Origin: Chloroflexota bacterium
GTDB lineage: Bacteria; Chloroflexota; UBA4733
Assembly (NCBI GenBank): GCA_023381895.1
Contig: JAMCTA010000098.1
Location: 1 to 24,644 of the forward strand
Reading direction: 5' to 3'
DNA length: 24,644 bases
The position numbers were made by a program, and so were the translations under genes. Position 1 is the first letter of the stretch. Every line of letters begins with the position of its first letter. Shown here in pieces: positions 14,558-23,284 of the stretch. Under the pieces are notes generated by a model. That model did not search any database, was not told the DNA's origin, and was given only the letters and a program-made list of their open reading frames with translations.

Positions 14558-16060
14558 CTAGCCTTCTAGGGCTATACAGGGGCCGAATGGTGCAAGTGCC
14601 GCTGTCGGGTAGGGGTTGAAAATCGTGTCTTGATACAGCTCCGCCTGTTGCCACAGGAGACGTACCATGTCCCGCTTGACATCGGCATATTGTGGATCGT
14701 CCGCAAGGTTGTGAACCTCGTGCGGGTCCTCTTCGAGATCGTAGAGTTCATCGAGATCAAAGCCGTTGTAGACGTACCGGAACTGCCTGGTCCACACCGA
14801 ACGTTGCGTGTAGTACAGCTCGACACCATTCATCTGGGTATACCCTGTAGAGCGCCAGACGGCCGGCTGCCCCCCTTTGAGGAATGGCAGCAGCGACGCC
14901 CCGTGGAGATCGTCGGGCGCCGGTATGTTGGCCACCTCCAGGATCGTCGGGAACACATCAGCGAGCGACACAATCGCATCACACGTCCGCCCTGGCTCGA
15001 CAGCGCCTTCTGGCCACCGGATGACGAACGGGACGTGATAGGCCTCCCGGAAGGCCGGAACACCCTTGAGATAGAGCCCGTGACTTCCCAAGTAATCACC
15101 ATGATCAGAGACGAAGAGCACGAGCGTATCATCACGCGCCCCCGACTCGTCGAGAGCAGCGAGGACCTCGCCAAACATATCGTCCATCATCGTGCAGTAG
15201 CCCCAGTAGTGGGCGATGGATTCCCTGACTTCGTCGGGGCTAAGCTGCCCCCACAACTGGTCGCGCATGCGCTGATAGACGCGCGGCTTGTCGCGGAGAG
15301 GATCGCTGAAAGACAGGGGAAGCGTGATCTTCACTGGATCATACATGGTGGCGTAGTGCTCAGGAATGATGTAGGGATCGTGCGGTCCCAAAACACCAAT
15401 GAAGAGGCACCAGGGTCCCTTTTTCTGACTGAGCTCACGTAGGGCTTGGATACCATCTCGGACGACGAGATAGTCACGGTGGCCATCGTAGGGTTCATCA
15501 ACTCGGCGCGGCATAGATCCATACAGGCGGTACGTACCCCATCCAGGTCGCTTGAGACAGCCCCGTGGTCGGGGAGCGCCCTCCTGCGCGGTTACCGTCG
15601 CCCATCGCTCACGCCACATGTCCATGTCGCGATTGCTGTAACCTCCTTTGCCTGCCGTGACCCGACCTTCACGCCAGCCGCGATCGGCTGGCCCCTCCAA
15701 GTCGGACACATGCCATTTACCGCTGTACACGAGGTTGTAGCCAGCGTTAGCGACGAGCTCACCGAACGTTGTCACGCCTGGGTTGAGACCGCGATGGATT
15801 GCCTGCGGATTGGAGACATTGTTGTACACACCGTGCCTGCTCGGGAACAGCCCCGTGAAGAATGTAGCGCGAGATGGACAGCAGTGCGCCGTAGGGCAAT
15901 ATGCCTGAGAGAAACGCACGCCTTCACGTGCCAGATCATCCACGTGAGGTGTGCGGCACGGGCTGCCCGGTAAACAGACGTCGGCGCGCTCTTGGTCGGT
16001 CATGAAGATCAAGATATTTGGGCGGCTCAAATCCCATCCTTTCGCTGCTTCGGCACACAT
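14558..16060 (-). CDS. Type I sulfatase (alkaline phosphatase superfamily)
   Basis: A 500-aa arylsulfatase-type hydrolase that cleaves sulfate esters. Near the N-terminus, RPNILIFMTDQ holds metal-binding Asp 22. CCPSRATFFTG (60-70) is the sulfatase signature C-x-P-S-R, where Cys 60 would be converted to formylglycine. FVSDHGDYLGSHG is the second metal-binding block. There is no signal peptide, so the enzyme is probably cytoplasmic. It lies 42 bp downstream of a second sulfatase on the same strand, forming a likely operon. No formylglycine-generating enzyme is seen in the window, so maturation must depend on a gene elsewhere. The substrate (choline-O-sulfate, sugar sulfate or other) cannot be set. 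ATG 16060 has only a weak Shine-Dalgarno, which fits translation coupled to the upstream gene. Confidence 0.9.
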   Translation of the reverse strand: MCAEAAKGWDLSRPNILIFMTDQERADVCLPGSPCRTPHVDDLAREGVRFSQAYCPTAHCCPSRATFFTGLFPSRHGVYNNVSNPQAIHRGLNPGVTTFGELVANAGYNLVYSGKWHVSDLEGPADRGWREGRVTAGKGGYSNRDMDMWRERWATVTAQEGAPRPRGCLKRPGWGTYRLYGSMPRRVDEPYDGHRDYLVVRDGIQALRELSQKKGPWCLFIGVLGPHDPYIIPEHYATMYDPVKITLPLSFSDPLRDKPRVYQRMRDQLWGQLSPDEVRESIAHYWGYCTMMDDMFGEVLAALDESGARDDTLVLFVSDHGDYLGSHGLYLKGVPAFREAYHVPFVIRWPEGAVEPGRTCDAIVSLADVFPTILEVANIPAPDDLHGASLLPFLKGGQPAVWRSTGYTQMNGVELYYTQRSVWTRQFRYVYNGFDLDELYDLEEDPHEVHNLADDPQYADVKRDMVRLLWQQAELYQDTIFNPYPTAALAPFGPCIALEG

Positions 16061-16102
16061 CGCGGCATGCTCTCTGTAGCATCTCCAGTAGCAGAGAGCG
16101 CA

Positions 16103-17605
16103 TCACCTGAGCGTCGCTTGCTCCTCGGTAACCAGTTTCCCGACGACCGGACGCGTGTAACCACGAGGGTCCTCGTGGAATGGCGTCACATCGCTGGTGC
16201 GCATATACCAGCTCAAGATCTGCTGCTCAAGCCCGGCACGTACGAGCCTCTGATTTGGGTCATCGTAGCGGTTGTCAAGCTCTCGCGGGTCCTGGACGAG
16301 ATCGTAGAGCTCGGAACGATCACCCGGGCGATAGATCAGCTTGTGACTCCGCGACCGGATCATGACTGAGCGGCACACGGAGAGTGGCTCACGCTGCTGC
16401 AGGTTGGCCTTGGGGGAGTAGATGTGGCCAGGAGCACGTAGGGCCTGGTCACCACCTTCATGCCCCTCAAAACAGTGAGGCTCGTGAAGATCGTAGCCAC
16501 CTTCGGCAAACGCACAACGTGCAAGGTCACCTGCGGCACCAAAGAGTTGCGAAGTCAGCGAACGGCCAAATTGAGTGTGCCGCAATGGAATGCCCGCCAG
16601 ATCCAAGACGGTCGGCATCAGATCAAGCAACTCCACCACCTCTGACACGGCGTGGCCCCGCACGCCGCCGGGAGTTCGCACAACGAATGGCACACGCGTC
16701 AGCGTATCATCGAGTGCGCTCGGCCATTTCTCGACGAGACCAAAATCTCCCGCCCAATCGCCGTGGTCGGAGAACACGATGACAGTGGTCGTCTCTGACA
16801 GACCCGTTTCCTCGAGTGTATCGAGCAACTGGCCCAACATCCAGTCTGTGTACGACACCATACCGAGATACACAGCCTGGAGCTCACGGAAGAACGAGTC
16901 ATCGAGCTCGTCAAGTCGCCGACTCTGCCGGATGTCACGATGGAAGCGTGGCTTGTTTTCGTCTCGAGGCGGCCTCAGGGCAGGCAGATCATCTGCATGG
17001 TACAGCGAGTGAAAAGGGGCCGGCGCCGTATAGGGGGGATGCGGACATGATAACGGCAAGAATAGACAGAAAGGCTGGTCGTGCGGTTTGCGTAAGAACT
17101 GGAGGCCAGCTTCCAGGTTGTGATAGTCGTGGTGCTCTGTCGGTTCTCCGCCAGCGGCGTGGAGGAAGCTGTAACGTCGCGGATCGTCCCCGGCAAAAGG
17201 ATTCGCTCCCCCTTGGTGTGTTCCACGAGCACTTCGTGCTTCCGACACAGAAATGGGAAACGACTCGGGAGACAGCATGTCATTCTTGCCGTACATTCGC
17301 ACGTCATAGCCAGCCTCGAGCAAGTAGCGGAACAGGTTCGGCTCATCCGGACGCAGCGAGTGCCAGAGTGTGCGGTGCCCGCGCACGTGGGGGTACCATC
17401 CTGTGACAAATGAGCAACGGCTGGGCGTGCAGACAGTGTGCTGTACGTGGCACTGGTCGAAGCGCGTTCCGTCAGCTGCTAGCCGGTCGAGATGAGGGGT
17501 ATGGACGGCCGGGTGGCCGTAGCACCCAGCAGACTCTGCTCGCCACTCATCCGGATTGAAGAGCACGAAGTTTCGGCGTGTTCCACTTCCATTTCCATGC
17601 AACAT
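16103..17605 (-). CDS. Type I sulfatase (second copy, divergent sequence)
   Basis: A 500-aa sulfatase from the same superfamily as its downstream neighbour, but clearly different in sequence. RRNFVLFNPDEWRAESAGCYGH is the N-terminal metal-site region, with Asp-Glu in place of the usual Asp-Gln or Asp-Asp. CTPSRCSFVTG carries the formylglycine Cys 59 in a canonical C-T-P-S-R. VIVFSDHGDWAGDFGLVEKW is the second metal block. No signal peptide is visible. I chose the ATG at 17605 (MLHGNGSG) over a TTG at 17644 because GGAGGAGG and GGGAG both lie between them. It is the first gene of the two-sulfatase unit, and its 5' end faces the dehydrogenase across a 228-bp gap that probably holds both promoters. 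Confidence 0.88.
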   Translation of the reverse strand: MLHGNGSGTRRNFVLFNPDEWRAESAGCYGHPAVHTPHLDRLAADGTRFDQCHVQHTVCTPSRCSFVTGWYPHVRGHRTLWHSLRPDEPNLFRYLLEAGYDVRMYGKNDMLSPESFPISVSEARSARGTHQGGANPFAGDDPRRYSFLHAAGGEPTEHHDYHNLEAGLQFLRKPHDQPFCLFLPLSCPHPPYTAPAPFHSLYHADDLPALRPPRDENKPRFHRDIRQSRRLDELDDSFFRELQAVYLGMVSYTDWMLGQLLDTLEETGLSETTTVIVFSDHGDWAGDFGLVEKWPSALDDTLTRVPFVVRTPGGVRGHAVSEVVELLDLMPTVLDLAGIPLRHTQFGRSLTSQLFGAAGDLARCAFAEGGYDLHEPHCFEGHEGGDQALRAPGHIYSPKANLQQREPLSVCRSVMIRSRSHKLIYRPGDRSELYDLVQDPRELDNRYDDPNQRLVRAGLEQQILSWYMRTSDVTPFHEDPRGYTRPVVGKLVTEEQATLR

Positions 17606-17833
17606 CTTGCTCCCGTATCCTCCTCCGTAGCACGTACCTTTCAATACATATCGACATTGGCACCTCGACCAGCAAACGTCAAGTCCCTCCCGCTTGCACT
17701 CCTGGACAGGTGACCTACGCTATGTTCATACGGCGTTAGGTACCGAAGGGAAGAGTTGATAGCCAGCAGAGTCGTCCCGCCTCGGTCCTGAGGATGGGCG
17801 CACACCATTGGGATTCGAAACAAGGAGACAGCA

Positions 17834-18823
17834 ATGCACATGAAGAAACCTAAGGTTTTTCTCAGCTGGCGCTTTCCGGACCCAGGCCCCCAGCTCGTAA
17901 TGGAGCATTGCGAGACCCAGGTCTGGGAAGGTCAAGCCCCTATAGAGCGCACTCAATTCTTGTCGGTACTCGCGGATGTGGACGGAACTCTTGTGTCTAA
18001 CGCCACGGAGCAACTGGACCGCAAAGCAATTGACGCTGCACCACGGCTTCGTTGCATCAGCAACTTTGGTGTGGGATATGACAACGTCGATGTCCCATAT
18101 GCTACGAGCAGGGGAATTGCGGTGTGCAACACTCCGGGCGTGCTCACAGAGACGACCGCGGACCACGCCTTCGCATTGCTGCTCGCTGCCGCACGTCGAA
18201 TCCCCGAAGGAATCATCCACGTGAAGGAAGACAGGTGGCGAGGCTGGAACCCTTGGCTGCTCGTGGGACGAGAGGTCAACGGGGCGACACTGGGCATTGT
18301 AGGTCTCGGAGCTATCGGAACGGCCGTCGCCCGCCGTGCTCGTGGCTTTGGCATGTCAGTCCTCTATTGGAGTCGAGCACCGAAACCTCACGAAGAATCT
18401 GAGACTGGCGCTGTCTACTCCAGTCTCCAGTTCCTTCTCCAATCCTCCGATTTTATCTGCATCACCGTCGCTCTCACGCCGGAGACCCGCGGGCTCATCG
18501 GGGCACGCGAGTTTGCCCTCATGAAGCCGGCGGCCATCCTTGTCAACGTTGCGCGAGGCCCGATCGTGGATCGCAGCGCTTTGTATGACGCCCTTCACGA
18601 CGGCACCATCTTTGGAGCTGCCTTGGATGTGACAGACCCTGAACCGCTGCGTGGGACCGATCCACTCTTGACACTGCCGAATCTGCTGATCGTTCCGCAC
18701 ACTGGCAGCGCAACGGATCGCACACGTTCGAGAATGTCGGAGCTCGCCGCCCGCAACCTCACTGCAGCGCTCTGCGGCGAACGCCCGCTGCACATCGTGA
18801 ACCCCGAGGTGCTTCAGATTTGA
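17834..18823 (+). CDS. D-2-hydroxyacid dehydrogenase (glyoxylate/hydroxypyruvate reductase-like)
   Basis: A 329-aa NAD(P)-dependent dehydrogenase. The Rossmann signature is GIVGLGAIGTAVARRARGFG, followed by a WSR block. The catalytic triad of the family is present: Arg in NVARGPIVD, Glu in DVTDPEP, and His in VPHTGSAT. N-terminal NFGVGYDNVD and TPGVLTETTADHAFALLL are typical of the glyoxylate reductase / phosphoglycerate dehydrogenase superfamily. It has no C-terminal ACT domain, so it is not full-length SerA. The start has AAGGAG seven bases upstream. It diverges from the sulfatases and converges with rseP, leaving nine bases between the stops. It may act on a hydroxy acid released after desulfation, but that link is only positional. 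Confidence 0.88.
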   Translation: MHMKKPKVFLSWRFPDPGPQLVMEHCETQVWEGQAPIERTQFLSVLADVDGTLVSNATEQLDRKAIDAAPRLRCISNFGVGYDNVDVPYATSRGIAVCNTPGVLTETTADHAFALLLAAARRIPEGIIHVKEDRWRGWNPWLLVGREVNGATLGIVGLGAIGTAVARRARGFGMSVLYWSRAPKPHEESETGAVYSSLQFLLQSSDFICITVALTPETRGLIGAREFALMKPAAILVNVARGPIVDRSALYDALHDGTIFGAALDVTDPEPLRGTDPLLTLPNLLIVPHTGSATDRTRSRMSELAARNLTAALCGERPLHIVNPEVLQI

Positions 18824-18832
18824 GCGTCAGCT

Positions 18833-19870
18833 TCACTGCGCCCCAGTGAAGACTTCGTGCAGCGACACGACCACCATCAGCATGAGGAGGACGACCAAGC
18901 CCACGAAGTGGATAGCCCCTTCGATCTGGGGGTCGAGGCGGCGGCGGCGAATCCCCTCAACGAGCAGCACCGCGAGCCGGCCCCCATCCAGCGCTGGCAG
19001 CGGCAACAAGTTCATGAGAGCTAAGTTGAGTGACAGCAAAGCGGTGAGCTCGATGAGTATGCTCGGACCAGCCTGAGCGGCCTCACCGGTGACTTTGGTA
19101 ATACCTACGGGTCCAGAGAGCTGCAGGTTGTTCGTCGCAACGGCTGCGTGCAGCGCTCCGAAGAAGGACGAGGTCAGCGTGAGCGCCTGATGCAATCCCT
19201 CGCCAGGGGCCTGCCAAATCGGAAAGCTCTTCGTCACAAGGTGAGGTGTAAACGAGATGCCGAGGTGCCCCTGCCCGGGTTGCACTGTGACTCGTGGCAC
19301 GACAATAACCGAAGCTCTCTGGTCTAGTGAGCCCGTAGCGCTCGCGAGCTCCAGCGTGAGTGGCTGCCCAAGGTGGTGGTCGATGAGACTGACAAATTGC
19401 CGCTCACTGGTCAGGACCTGCCTCCCAGCAGCGAGGATCACTGTGCCTGGGTGCAGACCAGCCTGGGCCGCAGGGCTCCCCGGCTCTATCTGCTGCACTG
19501 TCGCTCCTCGCATAACCGGCTCGCCTGTGACGGCAACTCCAGTCAGCAGGACCGGCACGAGCAGTAGATTCATCGTGACACCGGCTGCCAATATGATCGC
19601 ACGCTGCCACCCGGGGCGGGCAGGGAAGCTGTATCGAGATACAACTTGCCCGTCTTCCCCTTCCATCCTGACATAACCGCCGATTGGAAGCAGATTCAGC
19701 GCATACACCGTGTCACCGTGGCGCACGGACAGAATCCGCGGTGGAAACCCAAAAGCGAACTCTAGAACCCGCACCTTGAAGAGTCGAGCGGCCAGGAAAT
19801 GGCCCAACTCGTGAACAACGATCAAAAGCAGTAAGACCGGAATAATCCAGAAGTAGTACAGCCAGCTCAA
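18833..19870 (-). CDS. rseP: Site-2 intramembrane zinc metalloprotease RseP
   Basis: A 345-aa S2P-family protease that cuts membrane-embedded substrates such as anti-sigma factors. HELGH (residues 20-24) sits in the first TM segment and gives two zinc ligands and the catalytic Glu. The third ligand is in NLLPLPALDGGR. Between them lies one PDZ domain (about 115-190, with QIEPGSPAAQAGLHPGTVI). A hydrophobic segment precedes the end (FVGLVVLLMLMVVVSL). The start is TTG 19870; no better start was found, and the Shine-Dalgarno is weak. It is the last gene of the tsf-to-rseP run, 79 bp after dxr. The single PDZ (E. coli has two) fits the shorter bacterial form. proS, sometimes next, is not here. 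Confidence 0.92.
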   Translation of the reverse strand: MSWLYYFWIIPVLLLLIVVHELGHFLAARLFKVRVLEFAFGFPPRILSVRHGDTVYALNLLPIGGYVRMEGEDGQVVSRYSFPARPGWQRAIILAAGVTMNLLLVPVLLTGVAVTGEPVMRGATVQQIEPGSPAAQAGLHPGTVILAAGRQVLTSERQFVSLIDHHLGQPLTLELASATGSLDQRASVIVVPRVTVQPGQGHLGISFTPHLVTKSFPIWQAPGEGLHQALTLTSSFFGALHAAVATNNLQLSGPVGITKVTGEAAQAGPSILIELTALLSLNLALMNLLPLPALDGGRLAVLLVEGIRRRRLDPQIEGAIHFVGLVVLLMLMVVVSLHEVFTGAQ

Positions 19871-19949
19871 GGTCAGTGCCGTTTCTCAAGTTTTCGGGAG
19901 CGGTCGCTTCCCACGACCGGATCAGGGCCTGGTAAGATCTCCCTTCTTA

Positions 19950-21116
19950 CTAGAGTACCGCTTGCCGGGAGTAACGTCTGCACAGGGACTGGGCAACGTT
20001 CCGAGCTTCTGCATCGGCCGCCAAAATCTCTTCCAGCGATGGGTCGGCAACCTGCGTGTGCTGGTCAAGCGTTTGCTCAATCACTGCGTGCATACGTGTC
20101 CAGGAGATCTCACCCCGAAGAAACGCGTTGACCGCCACCTCGTCGGCCGCACAGAGCGCTGTAGGATACGTGTGTCCAAGCTCTCCTGCCGTCATTGCTA
20201 AGCGAAGCAAGGGAAAGCGCTCGAAATCTGGTTCAAAGAAGGTCAGAGGCTGAATCTGCAGCAAGTCGACGACTGGTTGTTCTGTGTGCCAGCGATCAGG
20301 CCACGATAGGGCATAGCTGATTGGCAGGCGCATGTCAGGAGTGCCGAGTTGGGCCTTCAGGGATCCATCAGCGAAGTGGACAAGCGAGTGAATGACACTC
20401 TGTGGATGAATAGCCACGCGAATTCGCGAAAATGGCAGATCGAAGAGCCAATGGGCTTCAATGACCTCCAGACCTTTGTTCATCAACGTCGCTGAATCGA
20501 TAGTGATCTTACTGCCCATTGACCACACAGGATGCTTCAAGGCCTGACTTGGCGTTACTACAGCTAGCTCCTCAGCAGCCCAGGTACGGAATGGTCCGCC
20601 CGATGCGGTGAGAGTAACCCCCTCCACATTTTGGCGGCGTTCACCTTGCAGACACTGCCAGATCGCAGAATGCTCGCTGTCGACCGGTCGCAACAGGCAT
20701 CCGGCGGCCTTTGCCTCGTGCACAACGAGCTGACCAGCCATCACCAAGGCCTCTTTGTTGGCAAGCGCAATCTTCTTCCCAGCACGAATTGCCGCAATCA
20801 GCGGTTGAAAGCCCTCGCTTCCACTTGTAGCCGCAACGACGAGATCAACTGCGTGTAGCGTCGCTAACTCCACCAGCCCCCGCGCACCGTGGAACATCTC
20901 CACACCCTCGACACTTGACGACCACTCAGACTGGCTGCTGAGGCAAGCTGCAGCTGGGTGGAATTCAGCAATTTGGTCTTCGAGAAGTGTCGCATTGGTA
21001 CGAGCTGCAAGGCCAATCACTTTGACTTTGTCTGGATGGGCACGCGCCACCTCCAGGCTCTGACGGCCAACGGAGCCGGTGCTACCTAGGATTGCGATGC
21101 GCAAGAGATCATCCAT
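19950..21116 (-). CDS. dxr: 1-deoxy-D-xylulose 5-phosphate reductoisomerase
   Basis: A 388-aa enzyme of the MEP isoprenoid pathway that converts DXP to MEP with NADPH. ILGSTGSVG (residues 9-17) is the NADPH-binding loop. PVDSEHSAIWQ provides the metal-binding Asp and Glu. TASGGPFR, KHPVWSMGSKITIDSATLMNKGLEVIEA and IHPQSVIHS are the conserved substrate and cofactor blocks. The ATG at 21116 gives MDDLLRIAILGSTGSVG, the normal N-terminus, and overlaps the cdsA stop by eight bases. A longer frame from 21182 would run into cdsA and is not needed. Translational coupling with cdsA is likely. The C-terminal part is complete. The MEP pathway would supply isopentenyl units to the cell envelope. Confidence 0.95.
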   Translation of the reverse strand: MDDLLRIAILGSTGSVGRQSLEVARAHPDKVKVIGLAARTNATLLEDQIAEFHPAAACLSSQSEWSSSVEGVEMFHGARGLVELATLHAVDLVVAATSGSEGFQPLIAAIRAGKKIALANKEALVMAGQLVVHEAKAAGCLLRPVDSEHSAIWQCLQGERRQNVEGVTLTASGGPFRTWAAEELAVVTPSQALKHPVWSMGSKITIDSATLMNKGLEVIEAHWLFDLPFSRIRVAIHPQSVIHSLVHFADGSLKAQLGTPDMRLPISYALSWPDRWHTEQPVVDLLQIQPLTFFEPDFERFPLLRLAMTAGELGHTYPTALCAADEVAVNAFLRGEISWTRMHAVIEQTLDQHTQVADPSLEEILAADAEARNVAQSLCRRYSRQAVL

Positions 21117-21924
21117 GACCAATGAGGATAACACAGCTAAGCAGAGCCGGGAATGCGAAGAGCCAGCTGTCGATGCGATCAAGCAAGCCCCCGTGACCGG
21201 GAATCAGAGCACCACTGTCTTTGACCCCGCACTGCCGCTTCACAAATGATTCCCAGAGATCACCGGCGACTGCGGCACTCGAGACTACTAGACCCAGAGC
21301 GCTTCCCACAATCCACGGCAACGATAGCCAGACTAGAGCGATAATGGTCCCGACAATCATTCCGGCGCTGATACCAGCGACGACACCTTCGACTGTCTTT
21401 TTCGGGCTGATCGATGGGAAGAACTCGTGCTTCCCAAGAGTGCGCCCACCAACGTACGCACACGTATCGCAGGCCACGACGATCGACACACCAGACATGA
21501 ACCAGGAGAGGCCAGCTGTCGAGCCGCCATACGAGCGGAGCACGACCGCGCTGAAGACCCCAGGAGCTATCCAGAGCACCCCGGCAACGGTCGCTAGGAT
21601 GTCATCTAGTGACCGTTGCGCTGCTGGCAAAGCAAACTGACGGATGGCTAGTGTGGGAACCGTGAGCGTCCAGAGAAGTGGCCAGAAAGCCGGAGGAAGC
21701 AAGGGAAGACCAGCCGCAGCGATGACGAGCAAACCACCGCCCCATACGTCCACGCGTCGAGAGACTGCCGAAAGAAGGCCGGCATACTCCCTCCAGCTCT
21801 GAGCTGCAGCGACTGTAGCTAGGGCTGCGAGCCAGGGACCGCCCGCGACGACAAGTGGGCCCGCCACCGCAACAAGGAGAGCCGCACTGCCGAGGCGGAT
21901 AAGCAGGTCGCTGCGAGTTGCCAC
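21109..21924 (-). CDS. cdsA: Phosphatidate cytidylyltransferase
   Basis: A 271-aa multi-pass membrane enzyme that makes CDP-diacylglycerol from phosphatidic acid and CTP. Many hydrophobic segments are visible from residue 10 onward. The C-terminal signature is complete: ESFVKRQCGVKDSGALIPGHGG followed by LLDRIDS, with the conserved Asp and Lys residues. The start is a GTG at 21924; ATG alternatives are lacking nearby. It sits 30 bp after frr and overlaps dxr by eight bases. The order frr-cdsA-dxr is normal except that uppS, which usually separates frr and cdsA, is not present. Confidence 0.94.
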   Translation of the reverse strand: MATRSDLLIRLGSAALLVAVAGPLVVAGGPWLAALATVAAAQSWREYAGLLSAVSRRVDVWGGGLLVIAAAGLPLLPPAFWPLLWTLTVPTLAIRQFALPAAQRSLDDILATVAGVLWIAPGVFSAVVLRSYGGSTAGLSWFMSGVSIVVACDTCAYVGGRTLGKHEFFPSISPKKTVEGVVAGISAGMIVGTIIALVWLSLPWIVGSALGLVVSSAAVAGDLWESFVKRQCGVKDSGALIPGHGGLLDRIDSWLFAFPALLSCVILIGHG

Positions 21925-21954
21925 CCTCAGAACCGCACCACAGCTTATCGACTG

Positions 21955-22512
21955 TTAGACCTCAGCAATCTCAGTCTGTTTGGCAGCACCGATTTTCTCG
22001 ACCTCAGCCACGTGCCGGTCCACTATCTTCTGCAAGCCATCGAGGCGGCGCTTCGCATCATCAGCTGATAGCTCGCCAGCCTTCTCAGCCTTTCGGATGA
22101 GCTCGTGGGCATCTCTACGCTCATTGCGTAGAGCAATCCTTGCTTCTTCTAGGCGCTTCGCGACGACCCTCGCAAGCTCAGCACGCCGCTGCTCCGTCAG
22201 AGGTGGCAAGATGATGCGTAGAACCTCACCGTCATTGGACGGATTGAGTCCCAGATCTGACTTCATAATCGCACGTTCAATCTCCGGAACGAGCTGGCGA
22301 TCCCACGGCTGCACGATAATGGTCCGCGCGTCTGCTGTGGAGATAGTAGCTATCTGCTGCAACGGGGTAGGAGAGCCATAGTATGGAACGGTAATCCGGT
22401 GCAGGAGCTCCGGAGATGCACGACCCGTGCGGATTCCCAGGAGATCGCGCCGGAGCACGTCCAGCGTCTTGTTCATACGCTCTTCAGTGTGCTCGAGAGT
22501 AGGTGCTGGCAT
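21955..22512 (-). CDS. frr: Ribosome recycling factor
   Basis: A 185-aa protein that splits post-termination ribosomes together with EF-G. Conserved blocks are LRRDLLGIRTGRASPELL near the N-terminus, VPYYGSPTPLQQIATIS, IIVQPWDRQLVPEIERAI, LGLNPSNDGEVLRIILPPLTEQRR and the C-terminal helix ending KIGAAKQTEIAEV. I chose the second ATG (22512) because GGAGGG lies nine bases upstream; the ATG at 22521 touches that Shine-Dalgarno. It follows the DtxR-like gene with 76 bp between, and precedes cdsA by 30 bp. Length and sequence are normal for the family. Confidence 0.95.
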   Translation of the reverse strand: MPAPTLEHTEERMNKTLDVLRRDLLGIRTGRASPELLHRITVPYYGSPTPLQQIATISTADARTIIVQPWDRQLVPEIERAIMKSDLGLNPSNDGEVLRIILPPLTEQRRAELARVVAKRLEEARIALRNERRDAHELIRKAEKAGELSADDAKRRLDGLQKIVDRHVAEVEKIGAAKQTEIAEV

Positions 22513-22588
22513 CCTGATCATCCCTCCTCTGTGCGCAACGCAGACAGACCAAGGCCCATCTTCTGATTACCCCAACCGTGCGTCCTCA

Positions 22589-23269
22589 TCAGCTGGTAGA
22601 ATCCACGGCTCTGACCCAGATCTTATCGGCAACGTCTGTCTCGAGCTGGATGGGCGCCGAGTGCACGCCATTGCGCACTCGGCGCCCACCATTTTCCACT
22701 ATGGCGAGGCGCGTTTCGGGGAAGAGCCGGTTGCTCCCCAGAAGCTGGAGCAGCGCTGTCTCGTCCTCTACAATTTCTGAGATACACACGACCTCGACGG
22801 ACTGGCCGGCGGTGGTGCGCGACAATCGAAAGGCGTGCCGCACTCGAAGGAAGTCGGCGGGACTACGTCCCGGTGCAGGAATCGGATTACCGTGAGGGCA
22901 CGTCTCCGGATCACCAAGTAATTTCCTAATACGCTCCTCGATATCCTCAGAGAGATCATGCTCGAGCCGATGCGCCTCTTCGTGGGAGGTGATCCAGTCG
23001 AGCCCAAGTGTTTCTGAGAGAAAGCGCTCAAGCAGCCGGTGGCGACGGAGCCCTGCTTCGGCCAACTCTTGTCCGAGTGGGGTGAGGTTAATGACTCGCC
23101 TCCCTGTGATGACGACGTAGCCGTGTTCCACCATTCTTCGGAGAGTCTCGCTGACCGTAGGCGGCTTGACGTGAAAGTGCTCAGCAAGCCGCGCTGCGAT
23201 GACGAGATCTCCTTCCATCGTGAGGTTGAAAATGGTCTCGAGGTAGCTCTCTATCACCGGGGTCAGCAT
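22589..23269 (-). CDS. DtxR/MntR-family metal-dependent transcriptional regulator
   Basis: A 226-aa regulator with a winged helix-turn-helix (residues 1-65; VKPPTVSETLRRMVEHGYV is the recognition part). A dimerisation and metal-binding domain follows (66-140), then a C-terminal FeoA/SH3-like domain (GQSVEVVCISEIVEDE onward). Likely metal ligands by alignment to DtxR: H77, E81, H96, E103, H104, with H100 at the place of DtxR Cys102. The CPHGNPIP block is typical of the family. Such proteins bind Fe(II) or Mn(II) and repress uptake genes. Its position, 15 bp after pyrH and before frr, is unusual for the translation operon. GAGGAAAG precedes the ATG at 23269. No transporter gene is nearby. Which metal it senses is not determined. 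Confidence 0.9.
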   Translation of the reverse strand: MLTPVIESYLETIFNLTMEGDLVIAARLAEHFHVKPPTVSETLRRMVEHGYVVITGRRVINLTPLGQELAEAGLRRHRLLERFLSETLGLDWITSHEEAHRLEHDLSEDIEERIRKLLGDPETCPHGNPIPAPGRSPADFLRVRHAFRLSRTTAGQSVEVVCISEIVEDETALLQLLGSNRLFPETRLAIVENGGRRVRNGVHSAPIQLETDVADKIWVRAVDSTS

Positions 23270-23284
23270 CGGTATGAACTTTCC

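Noticed and set aside
17581..17610. Shared words CTTCCATTTCCAT and CCATGCAACAT near the second sulfatase start and near 1870-1900 and 2461
   Set aside because: Matches of 11-13 bases are expected by chance several times in a window of this size; the ends do not form repeats.
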